Of a stretch of DNA of 64,000 nt, positions 48,970 to 62,955 are shown in pieces. The position numbers and the translations under genes were made by a program. This DNA is from Epiperipatus broadwayi (lineage: Eukaryota; Onychophora; Udeonychophora; Euonychophora; Peripatidae). The notes under the pieces are model-generated. The model ran no database searches. It was not told the DNA's origin and was given only the letters and a program-made list of their open reading frames with translations. Location: contig JAQFVV010012394.1 of assembly GCA_028023455.1 (NCBI GenBank), positions 24,012,900 to 24,076,899 of the forward strand, in the 5' to 3' direction. Each line of letters begins with the position of its first letter. The stretch's first letter is position 1.

Positions 48970-51479
48970 CTGGAATATACATAAGATTTTAAAATCAAAT
49001 ATAAATTTATATGAAATATTTATAAGCAAATAACAAATATCATTTATAGACTGCTTGACTAAGAAAAAACTAACTTTAAAGGTAGGAAATATATTTATAT
49101 CAGAGGTATTAAAATTCAGTTATAGAAAGTCAAAGTTAAAAAATTAAAATAACATTTAGATCAATAAACAGAAATTACATTTTGAAGGCACTTATTTACG
49201 AATTACATTTTGAAGGCACTCATTAACAAAGTACTTAATTATGCAGTTAACTAGAGACAAATAAAAAAAATGTTACCTAACATTTTTCACAGTCCCTGGT
49301 CCCACATTGACATGAGGAATTTGAAATTGTCTTCACATTTTGAACATAGGAATAGCTAGCTATTTGCTTTTATTCAGGGTTCAACATTTTAGCAGTCCAA
49401 AAATTAAACATTCAAAGAAATTTTTCCAGCTTCATGGCATCTGTGATTCTATTCTGGACCAAAGGGGACTTAAGTAGGCTATAGTTTTCTTATCCCAAAC
49501 TCATATTGATGCACTTCTTTAGGTAAATTTTATATGAACTTAGCATGATGATCATCAGAATCAGGGCAACTAACTGAAAACTGCACTGAACTACCTAAAA
49601 CTCAAAACTGTGTTGTTCTCCAAACTGTATTGCAAAAAGAAAGACAAACACTAACTGTCTCTCATTGTTTTAATCGTCTATTTATATGTTTTTAGGTTGC
49701 ATTCCACAATTTCCCCTTTTGCAATCACATGGAGTAAAATCCATATCTTTGACTCAGGCAATTACCATACTTGATTTAAACTATTTGAACATTGTCTTCC
49801 TAAGATTCACCCTCTTGATAAACCCAATGATATTATTGTTTCAAGTTTCAATATAGATTTTAAGAAATTTTCTTTTATTTTAATTTAAGTAGAAAATCCA
49901 TTACTATTTCGTTAATGGATTCTCTTTTGTTTTATTTTATAGAATGTAATTAGGGCTTATCATAAAAGTGAATCTCCAAAATAAAATGCTCACTTTAAAA
50001 AATATATATTATTTTCAAATTTATTTCTTAATTTATTTTAATTTTATTACAGTTTCCATTTTATAGTTGTTTTTCTATTATTAGTAGTTTGAAATAAAAG
50101 TTACAATTAATTAATTTAAAAATAATACAGGGGAGAGAATTTGGCTTAGAAAAGGTTAAAACTATAGTGGTTTAAATGAAATAAAAATATATATCTCTTT
50201 TCGTTTAAAATATTAAAGAAAAAAAAGATAGTTGATTTTCAAATAATTAAAAATATCTCACTTTCATTTAAGTTAAAGAAAAAGGAAAGCTTAAAAACCA
50301 AAAACTTGATTTTAGAAATATATATGTGCGTAAATGCCAAGGTGATTTTAAACATAGCAAAATGAAAGATTGTAAATATAATAAATGTGTACATGTTGAT
50401 AAAATAAATATGTGGTGCTAAATATTAAAAAAATGATAAAGGAGTTAAATGATATAAACAAAAGATGCAATGGCTACTAAGTTAAAAATCTACAAAACAA
50501 CAAGTTTGTGATGGCTACTAAACTAAATAAAAATCAACAACAATAAATTTGCAATGGCTATCAAATGAAAACACCTAATTAAAAGCTTATCAGTGGAATG
50601 CAATTAAAAATAGGGAAGGAATTCCAACAACAAATATAGCTGGAGAATGCCAAAATGACAACAGGCCATCATATAAATAGTCCAGTTTTTTTCATCAGAC
50701 AATCAGTCCAGTTCAGTTAATTAAAGAGTTCAGATTACGGTCAGTTCAGTTCAGTCAATCAGATCAGCCTAGTATGTATCCAGAATCCATCATGCATTTT
50801 TGTCATCGGAAACATGACTTTGCTCCAGCCAACCTGCCCATGAAAATAATGCATGCCTAACAACTTGAGAATCCACTGTCAATATCCAATTGTCTTAAAG
50901 AAAATGCCTTGGAATAATAAGCATCAAATCTCCACAAAAAAAATCAAATCTAACCAGTTAGAAATATTTTCATTAGAAGCAGCAAACAGCAAGAAGTATC
51001 CACGTTCAAATCCTAGGTAATAAATAACATTTCCTTATTTCCATTTAAAGTAGCCATTGCAATAATTTGAAGTCTCCAGAGTCAATTAATAGTGCACTCT
51101 ATGACATGCATAAATGAATTATTGATGTGTGTGTTTTGAAATGTCGTGTGTGTTATATTGATTCCATGTATTTATTTAAATGTCAAATATTATTTAATGC
51201 TTTGCTATATGATATTTTATTATATAAATTCAGAATGTGTGCATAGTCACTATATAACATTGTCTAGTTTAATTAAATCCTTTATAAAAGTATTTAAAAA
51301 TTACAATAATAAATATCTAGTTAAATAAATTATCTTTAAGCTTAATTTTGTCGGTCAATTCTTTTTACCACTAATTAAGGCAATAATTTGTTATTGTCAT
51401 ACTTTAGATTGAGTTAGTCATGGGATATTTTGAGCACTGGATTATGGGCCTAATGTCCAAACATGTTAGTTTTAGTAAC
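48970..51479. other. AT-rich stretch with minor duplications
   Basis: A ~30-bp tandem duplication around GAATTACATTTTGAAGGCAC lies at 49167-49220. 50640-50900 contains clustered CAGTTCAGT-type words. No gene was supported. Confidence 0.4.
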
Positions 51480-52760
51480 TAGCTGGTGCCCAGGGTTTAC
51501 TCCAATTAAAATAAAGTGCTTGGAAAGTAGGGGTTTGAATATAGAAGTCGATGTGAGCCACAGTCTGGAAATGTGATCATGTTATGGGTTGCATAGCTTG
51601 GTCTGACTGTGGGTATTGTTGTTAACTCTGCTATCGATGATATTCTCCCCTCTGCTCAGAGGGCTGGTTTGTTCATGTAATATTTATAATATAAAATTAT
51701 AAATTTATGATAAATAAGGTTTAAACCCAGTTAAACTGAGTAAATAGAATAACACTGGATCTTTTACAGTTTGGACCCAGCACAATATATAATATTTAAT
51801 ATCATTATTTAAACAAAATATCAGAGTTTTTATTAACTAATTCTTTATCTGCAGATCTAATACATATAAAATGGCAAACGAAAACCCAATAATAATAATA
51901 AACTTGATAATATTAGCAATGTTAAAAGACATGAAGCATGGATCTGATCCATAGATTGAGATCCATTGCTTCAGTAGAGAATGACTAAAGTCTTAGGTAA
52001 CTATCAATTTCATATGTCATTCATAAACTGATAATATTCCTACAAAAGAGACTGTGTTGAACTTTGAAAGCAATAGCAATCTTTGAGTGTTTCCTGTAAC
52101 TATCTTTAAATGTCTTCTATAAATAAGTGTTCTCTATAAGTATCATAAACTCAGGTACATGCATGCATATTAAATTTCTCATATAATATTTAGTTAATAA
52201 ATATAAAGCTTTCCTTGAGTAATCTGTGTATATTTCCTAGTATGTGTGCATATGTAGACGTATAGTTAATCATATTATCCTTATTATCATGTATTTATAA
52301 AAGTATGCTAACAGTTTGTAATATTCTTTTACTAATATATTTTTTTATATATCATATTTTTTATTGGTCATTCCTCTTACAAAGTATATTACCATGAGAT
52401 AAGTTGTAATTAAGTGTAAGTCTTAAGTGGCTCATTAGAATTTACTTTCATATGAATAAATAACAAAAGAGCTAGCAAAGGGTTAATTAAGACAAGTGAT
52501 AAATGTATTTACCTGATGTTCAGGCATGCTGATTATAGTTTATGATTAAACTGGTGCCTAAAATTTTACCACGAAATAAATAAAATGCTTTGGATGGCAA
52601 GATGGGTTAAAATTTAGCAGCCGAGAAGTTCTATAGCCTGGAAATGTGGTCACAGTTTATATTTCTTTTAGCTGTGGTTTAGTTAAGGGTACCGTTGGTG
52701 ATCTTCGTCTTCTGTATTTGACTTCTCTGCTTATTGGACCAGTGTGCTGCAATTTTAAAA
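51480..52760. repeat. Two diverged copies of a dispersed repeat
   Basis: 51480-51680 and 52540-52750 share CTGGTGCC...TTTAC, AAATAAA(A/G)TGCTT.GGA, AGCC(A/T).AG..CTGGAAATGTG and TCTCTGCT.A..GG in the same order. The similarity is low, so these are old copies. Confidence 0.5.
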
Positions 52761-53021
52761 GTGCAGCTGGAGTGGATCGAGATTTTTTAATTATTTTAAT
52801 TTATATAATCAGAGTGATCCATCTCCCACCTGGTTCAATATATATGTATAATAGAATGTCTCCACTACTTAATATATAAATAACATTCAAGATTAAAATC
52901 TATAATACGGTACAATAAATATGTTAAAATACTCTCTAATCAAGCAAAAATCAAAATTTACCAAGGATAATGCAAATTTTGTAATAGATTATTAAATGTT
53001 GTTTTAAAATAATATTAAATT
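52761..53021. other. AT-rich spacer
   Basis: No feature seen apart from the left copy of the target duplication at 53008-53021. Confidence 0.4.
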
Positions 53022-53118
53022 GTCAAGCGTTAGTGGACTAGCGGTTAGCATAGTTGCCTTCAAAGCAGCTGGCTTGGATTGCTTTCCAGTCAACGCTTTG
53101 ACATATAAAGAAAAAAAT
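53022..53118 (+). mobile_element. 97-bp tRNA-like retro-insert with 14-bp target-site duplication
   Basis: A perfect 14-bp repeat (AATAATATTAAATT) flanks it at 53008-53021 and 53119-53132. The core 53027-53096 folds as a tRNA: acceptor GCGTTAG/TCAACGC, A-box-like TGGACTAGCGGTTAGCA, anticodon stem GTTGC/GCAGC with loop CTTCAAA, and a decayed T arm. The leader GTCAA can pair with TTGAC downstream, lengthening the acceptor stem. The tail is GACATATAAAG then A-rich. It begins with the same GTCNNGCGTT as the insert at 6206. Confidence 0.78.
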
Positions 53119-53132
53119 AATAATATTAAATT

Positions 53133-54230
53133 ATGGTAATAGGTTTGTACAAAATGTTTAAATGTAAAAGAAGCTTGTAAATTACATAAATTATGTAAAA
53201 ACTTTTTCTTATTATTATTGCAAAATAATTCAGTTAAAAAATAGATTTTAATAATTAAAAATAAGTTTATAAAAATAAGCCTTTTTATATGAGATTTGAA
53301 AACAAGAAATAAATTCAGGCATTTTAATACTTAACTGTGTTTTGCAAGTTTAATGAATTAAAAAATAAAAGTGTTTTAAAATTCTGGTAATTAAAATAAA
53401 ATCAAGTCAATTTGTAAGCATATGTATCCTTGTATTAATGATTGTCAGTTAAATTTTATATTTGCTAGAAGTTATTATATACATGCAATTATTAGATCAA
53501 TGTTAAATGATTATTCTATACAGTATCTATATGATGGATTTATTCATAATTTTGTTCTACAAACGTAGGGTCTGATCCAAATGACTTTAGGTAATTTAGA
53601 AGTGTTAATAGTAAATTCGTGTCAGATTCAAAAAACCACCTTCTATAATGAGATTACATTATTGTTAAACCAGGATTCAGACCAAAGTGGCCACTCCTTA
53701 GAGGTATTATTGTAAGAAATGTGTGTTAAAATTATTCCCATACTATATATATATATGTGTGTGTGTGACTGTGCTATAAAACTTTAGATATAAATGTCTT
53801 ATATGTGTGAAATCAGTCGTATGTAAAATTACATTTGGCATATTGAAGCCAGAAATTGACACTGTAGCAAATGGGTGTGATCATTAAGTTTCAAAATTAA
53901 TCAAAATAAACCTTGGGAATTTTATAAATTACTGTTGTTTTCCTCTATATGTGCGAACAAAAAAATGTAAAAAAAGGAAAAAGGATTGGAGAAATGGTTT
54001 TAATAAAAAAAAGACAAAATTAATATTTTGTAATGTTGTGTTATAGGTTTAAATGGTGTTTTATCATCTTTGTATGTAATTTTGCCTGACGTTCATATGT
54101 ATTCCATTTCCATTTCATTGGGAGTAACTTAAATTTTACAGAATATAGCCTGATATTGCAAGTAATAAATGTATACTGATCATCATCATATTAAAGAAAG
54201 TATTCTTAAATTTTATTTAAATGTATATGT
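53133..54230. other. AT-rich spacer with short TA/TG microsatellite
   Basis: A (TA)n(TG)n run lies near 53744-53767. No gene was recognised. Confidence 0.4.
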
Positions 54231-54238
54231 ATAAAAAT

Positions 54239-54421
54239 GGTACTTGGGTATTATTCCTGCAACCAAGGAAAGATAGGAGGACTTTTCACATTCGTATCAA
54301 TACCCTGCCAACTTTTTAATGTTATGATTTTGGCAACATCAAACATTACAAAGTTAGCAATGCTTTGATAGGAATGTGAAAAGTCCTCCTTTCTTTCCTT
54401 GGTTGCAGGAATAATACCCAA
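54239..54421. repeat. Hairpin at the left end of the 3.27-kb element
   Basis: The first ~60 bp (to about 54300) recur in reverse complement at 54361-54421 (TGAAAAGTCCTCCTTTCTTT ... GGAATAATACCCAA). The left terminus therefore folds on itself, while the right terminus at 57484-57510 has only one copy. Confidence 0.88.
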
Positions 54422-54949
54422 TAGTTTTAGAAAAATACACAAAAATTAATTTTATAGGAAATATACAGGTACTTCTATGCAATGCAATGTAGATGGACTC
54501 AAACAATCAAATTTGACAGACGCAAAGAACCAAATTTTGTAATTTTCTTCCATCAATTTAAAAAAAAATGTAGTAATGAAGGCATACCGGATCCATTTTT
54601 CTGTATGAAATTAATACAACACAAATATATCTTTTTAAAAGTAAAAAAAAAAAAATCTATGAAAGAAATATAAGCAGACGATGCTTGAACGCTAAATTTA
54701 ATCGAATGATTTTAAACCAAGACAAATACAGAAATTTGTACAAATAGTTATTAAAATCACATTAAAAAACATTCAACAAGAGGCTACTTACTGTCTGAAA
54801 TAGAGTACAGTATTGTAGTTCCAGGAATTCTTACATACAAAATGCGATTATCAACCCCCTCCCTACCATTTTACCCTGAAATGTTTATAGAGTACGTGAT
54901 TGCGCAGTACATGCTAAAAAATGGAATCTTACCAAGCTATGTAAACCAA

Positions 54950-57300
54950 CTGCAATTTATTTTTTTGAAAGGAATGTTGTCCAAAAAATAATAACAAAGT
55001 CAACGTATTTATTCAATTAGTAAATGCAAAAAAAAAAAAACAGTAAATTCCTGCAGCTCTTTTAGTAAAAAAGTCAATGTATTAATTGAATACGAAAAAT
55101 AGAATAAGAACTCTAAATTGCACCACTACAATCGTTAGTTTTTCGACTGGATAAATAACTGGAAATTGCAGCAGTTGGTGAGTTGTTTATATACAGAATT
55201 AAAAATGTTTTTGATCTCAAAGCAAGTAAAAGAAAAACACAGTAATACCAAAGTAGGTAAAACTGACTTTTAGCGTCCCGAAACACTTTGCCCTCTATTT
55301 TTAAAAAACTGAACTACTTTTTCCCATCTAATAACTGTATCCAAATTTAAAAAGTGTATGTAACTATATCCAAGTGTAAATGCTAATAAAAAAAGATTAA
55401 AAAAAATACTTACATTTACATGCGTATTTTTCACTTATAGCGGTCTTTGCTGTATATAGAACTGTAAATAAATGATGTATATTAACTGTAAATGTTTTTC
55501 CGTAAAGAAGAATAAATAACAAGAAAAGAAACTTACATTTTTAGGAGTAATTGGAAGCCACACAAGCGAGGAAATGCACGAAAAGATCGTCGCGTGCGTG
55601 CAGATTTCTGAAAGAAAATTCCTGCAGGTAGGATGAGAACAAAAGTCTGCTCATCCCAAATTGGTATTTTAGCTTATGCTTTGCAACAGAGTGGACATAG
55701 GCAGAATTCCACGCGGTCAAGCAAAAGTAGTTCAGAATTTATCATGTGTCAAAAAACCAACTCACATTTAGGATACGTGTGTCGAACTCCGTCATTCTAT
55801 ATATGTAATTTCAGAGTATATGTAACTATAAATTTATTTTTTACACAAACATCAATAAATCAAATGGATGAAATTGCAGAGTATATGTAACTATAAATGT
55901 CTTTTTTACATGAAGATGAATAAATAAAATGGATGTAACAAAACTTAATTTTTTAGGCTCTATTTAGTCTCACGCAAAGTTGCTATAAAAATTATGAACT
56001 ACTGTACTTTGGTCATTTGTGACACGTGACAAATTCTGAACTACTTTTGCTTGACCGCGTGGAATTCTGTCGTTATAAAAAATGGACGGATCCTAAATGT
56101 GAGTTTGTTTTTTTGTTATTGAGTGTTCTTTATGTAAAAACATTTAGAGTTAATATACGTCATTTGTTTACAGTTCTACATGCAGCAAAGACCGCTATAA
56201 GTGAAAAATACGCATGTAAATGTAAGTATTTTTTTTAACATTTTTTTTTATTACCATTTACACTTGGATAGAGTTACATACATTTTTACAGTTATTAGGT
56301 GGAAAAAGTAGTTCAGTTTTTTAAAAATAGAGGGCCAAGTGTTCGGGACGCTAAAAGTCAGTTTTACCAAAGTGTCTAGATATTAATTCTATTAATAATT
56401 AGAAAAATGAGTAATTGTAAATTGCAACACTTTGATCAGTATATGCTTTTTAGACTGGAAAAGTAACTGGAAATTATAAAAAAAACAGCAGCACTTTCAG
56501 CAAATCAAAAAGAAACAACATCGTAATAATAATCTAGTCACAGCAGTAAATATAAAGTGAAATTAATTCCATTAGTAATATGAGAAATAATTGTACATTG
56601 TAACACTCTGATCAGATAGTTGTTAGACTTGCAAAATAACTATAAATTAAAGCACTTTGAGCCGATCAAAGGAAACAACAGTATTAATAAAGTCAACATT
56701 TTAATTCAGTTACTAAATAAAAAAATAAGTTAATTTCAGCACTTGGATCAGATGGTTTTTAGACAGAGGGAAGGTGTCATCATGTGTGTGTAAGCAGGAG
56801 TAAAAATGTTTTTTTATATGAAAGCAAATAAAAGGAAAAAAACATAAATAACAAACTCAACGCTTTACTTCAATTCGTAATTTAAAAAAAACAATTAGGG
56901 AGATTGTATTAATATGATTAGATGGTTTTCAGACTTCAGAAATAATTATAAGTTGCAACATTTTGAACAGATAAAAGGAAGCAGCAACAATATTTACAAA
57001 GTTAACGTATTAATTTAATTCTTAAATAAAAAAATATCTGTCAACGAATTATTTCAATTAGTGCATCCAAAAATTACTTTAAAATGTAGCACTTGTAGCA
57101 GATAAAAGGAAACAATGGAGAGTATTAACAAAATCAACATTTTAATTCAGTTACTAAATCAAAAAATAAGTGTTATTTTCAGTAATTTGATTAGATTGAA
57201 TAAATACTGAGAAGATGAAATTAAAAATGATCAAACAAAATTACAATAACAACAAGGAACAACTTTAAAATTAAAAAAAAAAAAATTTTCAATCAGCAAG
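54950..57300. repeat. Diverged tandem repeats (~150-200 bp units) inside the 3.27-kb element
   Basis: Units recur with the words AACAAAGTCAACGTATT, AATTCAGTTACTAAATAAAA, TTGTAAATTGCAACACTTTG and TAGACTGGAAAAGTAACT, at about 54980, 55060, 56390, 56530, 56690, 56860, 57000 and 57120. The nested element 55256-56368 interrupts the series. Confidence 0.65.
55256..56368. mobile_element. Nested palindromic element with ~260-bp inverted arms
   Basis: It begins GGTAAAACTGACTTTTAGCG and ends with its inverse CGCTAAAAGTCAGTTTTACC. AAAGT flanks both sides (55250-55254 and 56369-56373), suggesting a short target duplication, with one extra A at the left. The arms align for about 260 bp. A second inverted pair lies inside: GAATTCCACGCGGTCAAGCA near 55709 against its complement near 56060. 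Frames 55633-55890 and 56026-56238 carry no recognisable domain. Confidence 0.72.
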
Positions 57301-57518
57301 TGCAATAATTCCCCTCCCCCCAAAATGACACTAAAGTTTTGACACTTAAGAAATTGTGTTTTGTTGACACGTTTTGTGCACGTTCAAAAACACGTTTTTC
57401 AAGATGAAAAAAGCGCGTGTTTATTTCACTTTCGCAAGATTACACGTTTTATCGCGTATGTGAATAGTCGTCCTATCTATCCTAGGTTGCAGGAATAATA
57501 CCCAAGTACCATAAAAAT

Positions 57519-58189
57519 TAATATACTGAATTATTTACTGGTGATTAATAAAATGATAGGTGATGTACTAATCAATTAAATAAATATAAGTAATTTAAAT
57601 TTGTATAGTCTCAACATTAAAATATCTATGCATTAAATATCTAAATCCAGTATAAAATTTTCTTTTGTGTCTAGACTTGTTTTAATTTTGAATTTGAGGT
57701 AGTTTACGATATATATATTTATATATGATTGCCTGGAGAAAGGAGTTTGCTATTAACTGAAAGGAGATCCTTTGATTCCTCTTGGAAGCTTTAAAGGAAC
57801 TGAACAGGACAAATTCCTAATATCCACTCCATACGTTCTTGTCTTGCAGCTATTATTACTATGTGATTATTCATATAGTATACGAAAATGGATGGTCTGC
57901 TCACCAACATGCATTACCCAGTGTGATGAGTTTAATGGCTTTTTACCTCTGAGTTTAAGATCAAGACACACAATGGTCTTTCTTCTCAGTTGCCTGATAA
58001 GGCAGAATGAATATGTGTGTAAATGATAAATATTTTTAAATAGATATATACAATCATGACAGACAAAATAAATCATGGCCTTATTTCCAAGAGCCTGTAA
58101 AGTCATCAACCAAGGCAGCGGTTGGTGGCCAAAGACAGAGGGTGCTAAGAATCCCGATTGTGGACTCAGATTGTCATTTGATAACAATT
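57519..58189. other. Flank and possible LINE 5' leader
   Basis: 57740-58020 is open on both strands (57772-58026 plus; 58187-57867 minus), but neither product has a domain I recognise. 58080-58190 is less AT-rich and probably belongs to the 5' untranslated part of the following LINE. Confidence 0.35.
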
Positions 58190-60995
58190 TTTATTTATGT
58201 ACTTACAACTGCAGATCACTTTGAAGAGGAAGAAGATTGGAAAAATTAGAAGAAGAATGGTTTATATTAAATGAGACATTATTGAGTTTGTGAAGTTAGA
58301 AGAAAAGGTGAAGAGACGATTGATTTAAAAAGTGGGCATGTACTCTACAATAAAGGCATAAATATTGGAAATACAAGTGTAGTAGAATTTATTATAAACA
58401 AAAAGTGACAGAACAACATTGTGGAGATTGGTGGTGTATTGTACAGAGTTGCAAGATTAATTATACAATTTAATAGCAGATACCAAATGCAGATGATTCA
58501 GGTTTATGCCCCAACAAGTTCTCATAGTGATAAAGTAGTAGAAGATTTTTTATATGGGTGTACAAAAGCCTTTTGATCAGAATAAATAACATTTTAAAAT
58601 TGTTATGGGAGACTTTAATGATAGAATTGGTAAACAAATGAAAGATGAAAGTGCTGTAGGTAATTTTGGTTATGGTAATAAAAATGAGAGAGGTCATAGA
58701 CTTGTGGAGTTTGCAAAAAAAATAAAATTTTATATTATGAATTTGAGAAAAATGTTAAAAGGAAATGGACATGGAAGTATCTAAATGAAGGTACAGCAAA
58801 ATTGGATTATATTTTGGCTAACAGAAAATACATATTTCAAGATTGTAATGTTCTTAATAAATTTAACACAAGAAGTGATCATCGATTAGTAAAATGTAAG
58901 ATATGTGTTAATGCAAAACTAAAGAGACAGAAATTATTATGAAAAACAATATTTACAGTTGATATTCCTATTCTTCAGAAACATTGTAATGAATTTAAAT
59001 TAAAATTTACAAATCAGATTGAAGTATTAGTAGGTTTTGAACATGATTCAGATTTGAATGAAATTAATAAGAAAATAACTAATACACTTTTAAAAACTGC
59101 AACAAAAATAGCTGGTAGAAAAAAGAAGCAATTGACTAATAAAATTTCTACTGAGACTAGAGAATTTATAAAAAAGGAAGGAATATGGTGATACACAAAA
59201 TGATGTATTAAAAAAGGATTGAATATGTCGAATTCCGTAAAATGGCATGGGAAAGAGTTTAAAGTGATATGAAAGTATAATTGTGAATTAGCAAGGGAAG
59301 CTGTAGAAGAGAAGCTGTAGAAGAGAATAAAAGTTACAAGAGTGTAATCAACATTTTGGTATTGGTAGAAACTGTATATCTGCAATAAGGAAAAAAGATG
59401 AAACTATTACTAAAAAGGGAGATAACATCATAAAATGGATAGAAGATTTCTATCAAAATTATATAGTAATAAAAAACAAGTAACTCCTATATCTATTATA
59501 TCTTCTGAATTGCCCAGAATTTTAAATGAAGAAGTGAAACATGCAATTAAATTTATGGAGAAAGGAAAAGCTCCATGTAATGATGGAATTATAATTGATA
59601 TATTAAAAGAAGCAGATGAAAAAATAGAAAAAATATTAACAAAGTTATATGCTAAATGTGCAAATTATAAAGATGTACCAGATGATTGGAAGAATGCAGT
59701 ATTAATATTAATATTTAAAAAAGATGATAAAGAAGATATTAAAATTTACAGACCTGTCAGCCTTTTATTAGTTTTATACAAATTTTTTACCAAGATAATT
59801 ACCATCTACAGAGAACATTGGATTTCCACCAATCAAGTGAACCAGCTGGATTTAAAAGTGGTTTTAGTACAGTATATACTATCCAGATATTGAGAAAAGT
59901 TATAGAAAGGACAAATGGATATGAGTTGCCATTATGCTTTGGATTTCTAGATTATGAAAAGGCATTTAATTCTATAAACATTTCTTCAGTGATTAAATAA
60001 TTGGATCATCAAGGTATAGATCCAGATTATTGTCATATTTTAAAGAATATTCATGAAAATGCAACAGTAACAATTAGATTACATAATGATACTAAGAAAG
60101 TCAACATTGAGAAGGGTGTAAGACAGGGTGACTCTATATCTCCAAAACTTTTTACAGCAGTGCTGCAAGAAGTAATTTGTGGATTAAAATGGGAAAGAGT
60201 GAAAGTAAGTGGAGATTAGTTAAGTCATTAGTTGTTTTTGCAAATAATGCTTTAGAGCTGCAAGAAATGTTGTAGGAGTTATCAGATGAAATTAGGAAAG
60301 TAGGATTAAAGATAAATGTTAAAAAGACTAAAGTAATGTTTAATGGATTTTCTCAAAATATAAAAATAAAGATTGATTATGATGAGTTAGAAGAAGTTAA
60401 TAGCTACAAATATCTTGGTCAGATTATTAATACAGATGGAAACATAATGGATGAAATTAATCATAGAATTAAACTTGGTTGAAATGATTTTGGTAGAAAT
60501 AACTTGATACTAAAAAGAAATATGCCTATGTGTTTGAAAATAAAGGTTTTTCATAAATGTGTTTTAACAGTTCTTACTTATGGATCTGAGACTTGGTTAC
60601 TTAATTGATGAGCAATACAGAGACTTCAGACCACTCAAAGAAGTATGGAGAGATCCATGTTAGAAGTAACAAGAAGAGATTGAAAACACAATATATGGGT
60701 AAAAGGACAAACAGCTTTTACTGACCTCAATGAAAAAATCAAAAGACTGAAGTGGAGTTGGACTGGAGATATTGCTAGAAGACATGATAATAGATGGACA
60801 ATTAAAATTTTAAACTGGATTCCAAGAGATTGTAAAAGACCCAGAAAGAGAGCACTTGGGAGAGATGGATGGATGAAATAAGAAAATGCACAGAGGTGAT
60901 ATGGAGAAGAAAAGCTAAAAATCGAAGATGGTTTGAACTTGGAAAGACCTTCAACATTTAGTGGGCTGATAATTGTTGTTGATGATGATGATGAT
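58190..60995 (+). mobile_element. RTE-like LINE: APE endonuclease plus reverse transcriptase, catalytic Asp pair mutated
   Basis: The plus strand shows the AP-type endonuclease motifs QVYAPT (58498), GDFNDRIG (58608), LDYILANRK (58802) and SDHRLV (58874). RT text follows: EEVKHAIKFMEKGKAP, NAVLILIFKKDDKEDIKIYR, motif A FLDYEKAFNSI (59944), motif B GVRQGDSISPKLF, then VVFANNALELQ where FADD is expected (FANN at 60237-60248). The C-terminal part LTYGSETWLLN and KIKRLKWSWTGDIARRHDNR is typical of this group. It ends in a GATGATGAT tail near 60995, as in RTE-type elements. Stops at 59998, 60217 and elsewhere, and several frameshifts, show it is dead. It is close to full length for the coding part. 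The clade name is inferred from the motif style and short repeat tail. Confidence 0.85.
59435..60219 (+). pseudogene. Reverse transcriptase core of the RTE-like LINE
   Basis: Three overlapping frames (59435-59893, 59818-60000, 60001-60219) together cover the fingers and palm of the reverse transcriptase: the SLLLVLYKFFTKIIT segment, PAGFKSGFSTVYTIQILRKV, motif A and motif B. The frame shifts once near 59820 and has a stop at 59998-60000. The protein would copy the element RNA at a nicked target. It cannot work here because of the breaks and the downstream Asp-to-Asn changes. Confidence 0.82.
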
Positions 60996-61667
60996 ATATA
61001 ATTATGTAAAAAAAATTAAGCTTATTCAGTGATGTTGCAAATACTGTGAAAATTATTGGAATATCATTTATTTTTCTTATCTATGCAACAATGCCCTTGA
61101 AGAACTACTACTACCCATGTAATGAGATAAGTACTCCACATCTACCATTCTATGTAATAAGTAAATGTATAAACATATAAACTTGAATTATATGTTTCAA
61201 CTTTAAATTTGAAATAAATAATATAAATAAAAATATATAAAAAATAAAAAATTTTAAATTAATATTCTATTATTTCAATACAATGTTTTCTTTCAGCAAC
61301 ATTTTGTTATCCACTTCAGTATGAATGCATAATGCTTATGAATATAGATGTTAAAAAAGAATGATAAGTAATGAGAAAGTTGCTGTTCACTATTTTAATA
61401 ATAAATATATTAAACAAACACGAGTCATTTATATAAAGTAGCTCTTATTTGTTTGTTTTTTAATTAAGAATGGTAGTAGTTTATATCAACACAATTACAA
61501 GTTATGTCTTTAATTTATAATTAACACAATATTTATTTTCATAAATATTTATTGTATTAATTACGTAACTTTACTGATTCAAATATTTATGCTAACATAT
61601 AAACTTTTGATTGGCATCCTTAAATCAATTTATCTAAGTATGAAATCAATTAACATATATATATGTC
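60996..61667. other. AT-rich spacer
   Basis: No gene or repeat recognised. Confidence 0.4.

Positions 61668-62955
<1,288 letters not shown>

Larger units (their letters stand above)
54239..57510. mobile_element. 3.27-kb DNA transposon, 8-bp target duplication, no transposase
   Basis: The element starts GGTACTTGGGTATTATTCCT and ends with the exact inverse, AGGAATAATACCCAAGTACC. The inverted repeat extends through GCAACC to about 26 bp exactly and further imperfectly. The 8-bp sequence ATAAAAAT flanks it on both sides (54231-54238 and 57511-57518). An 8-bp duplication fits hAT and a few other superfamilies. The inside holds no transposase that I can recognise. It consists of a terminal hairpin, diverged tandem repeats and a nested palindromic element. 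Confidence 0.83.

Noticed and set aside
49283-49340. Possible minus-strand exon ending TGTTAG|GTAACA
   Set aside because: The best frame has a stop just upstream, and no convincing acceptor lies between it and the donor.
53027-53096. Functional opal-suppressor or selenocysteine tRNA gene
   Set aside because: The T arm is degenerate and the copy sits between target duplications with an A-rich tail; it is a retro-insert, not a tRNA gene.
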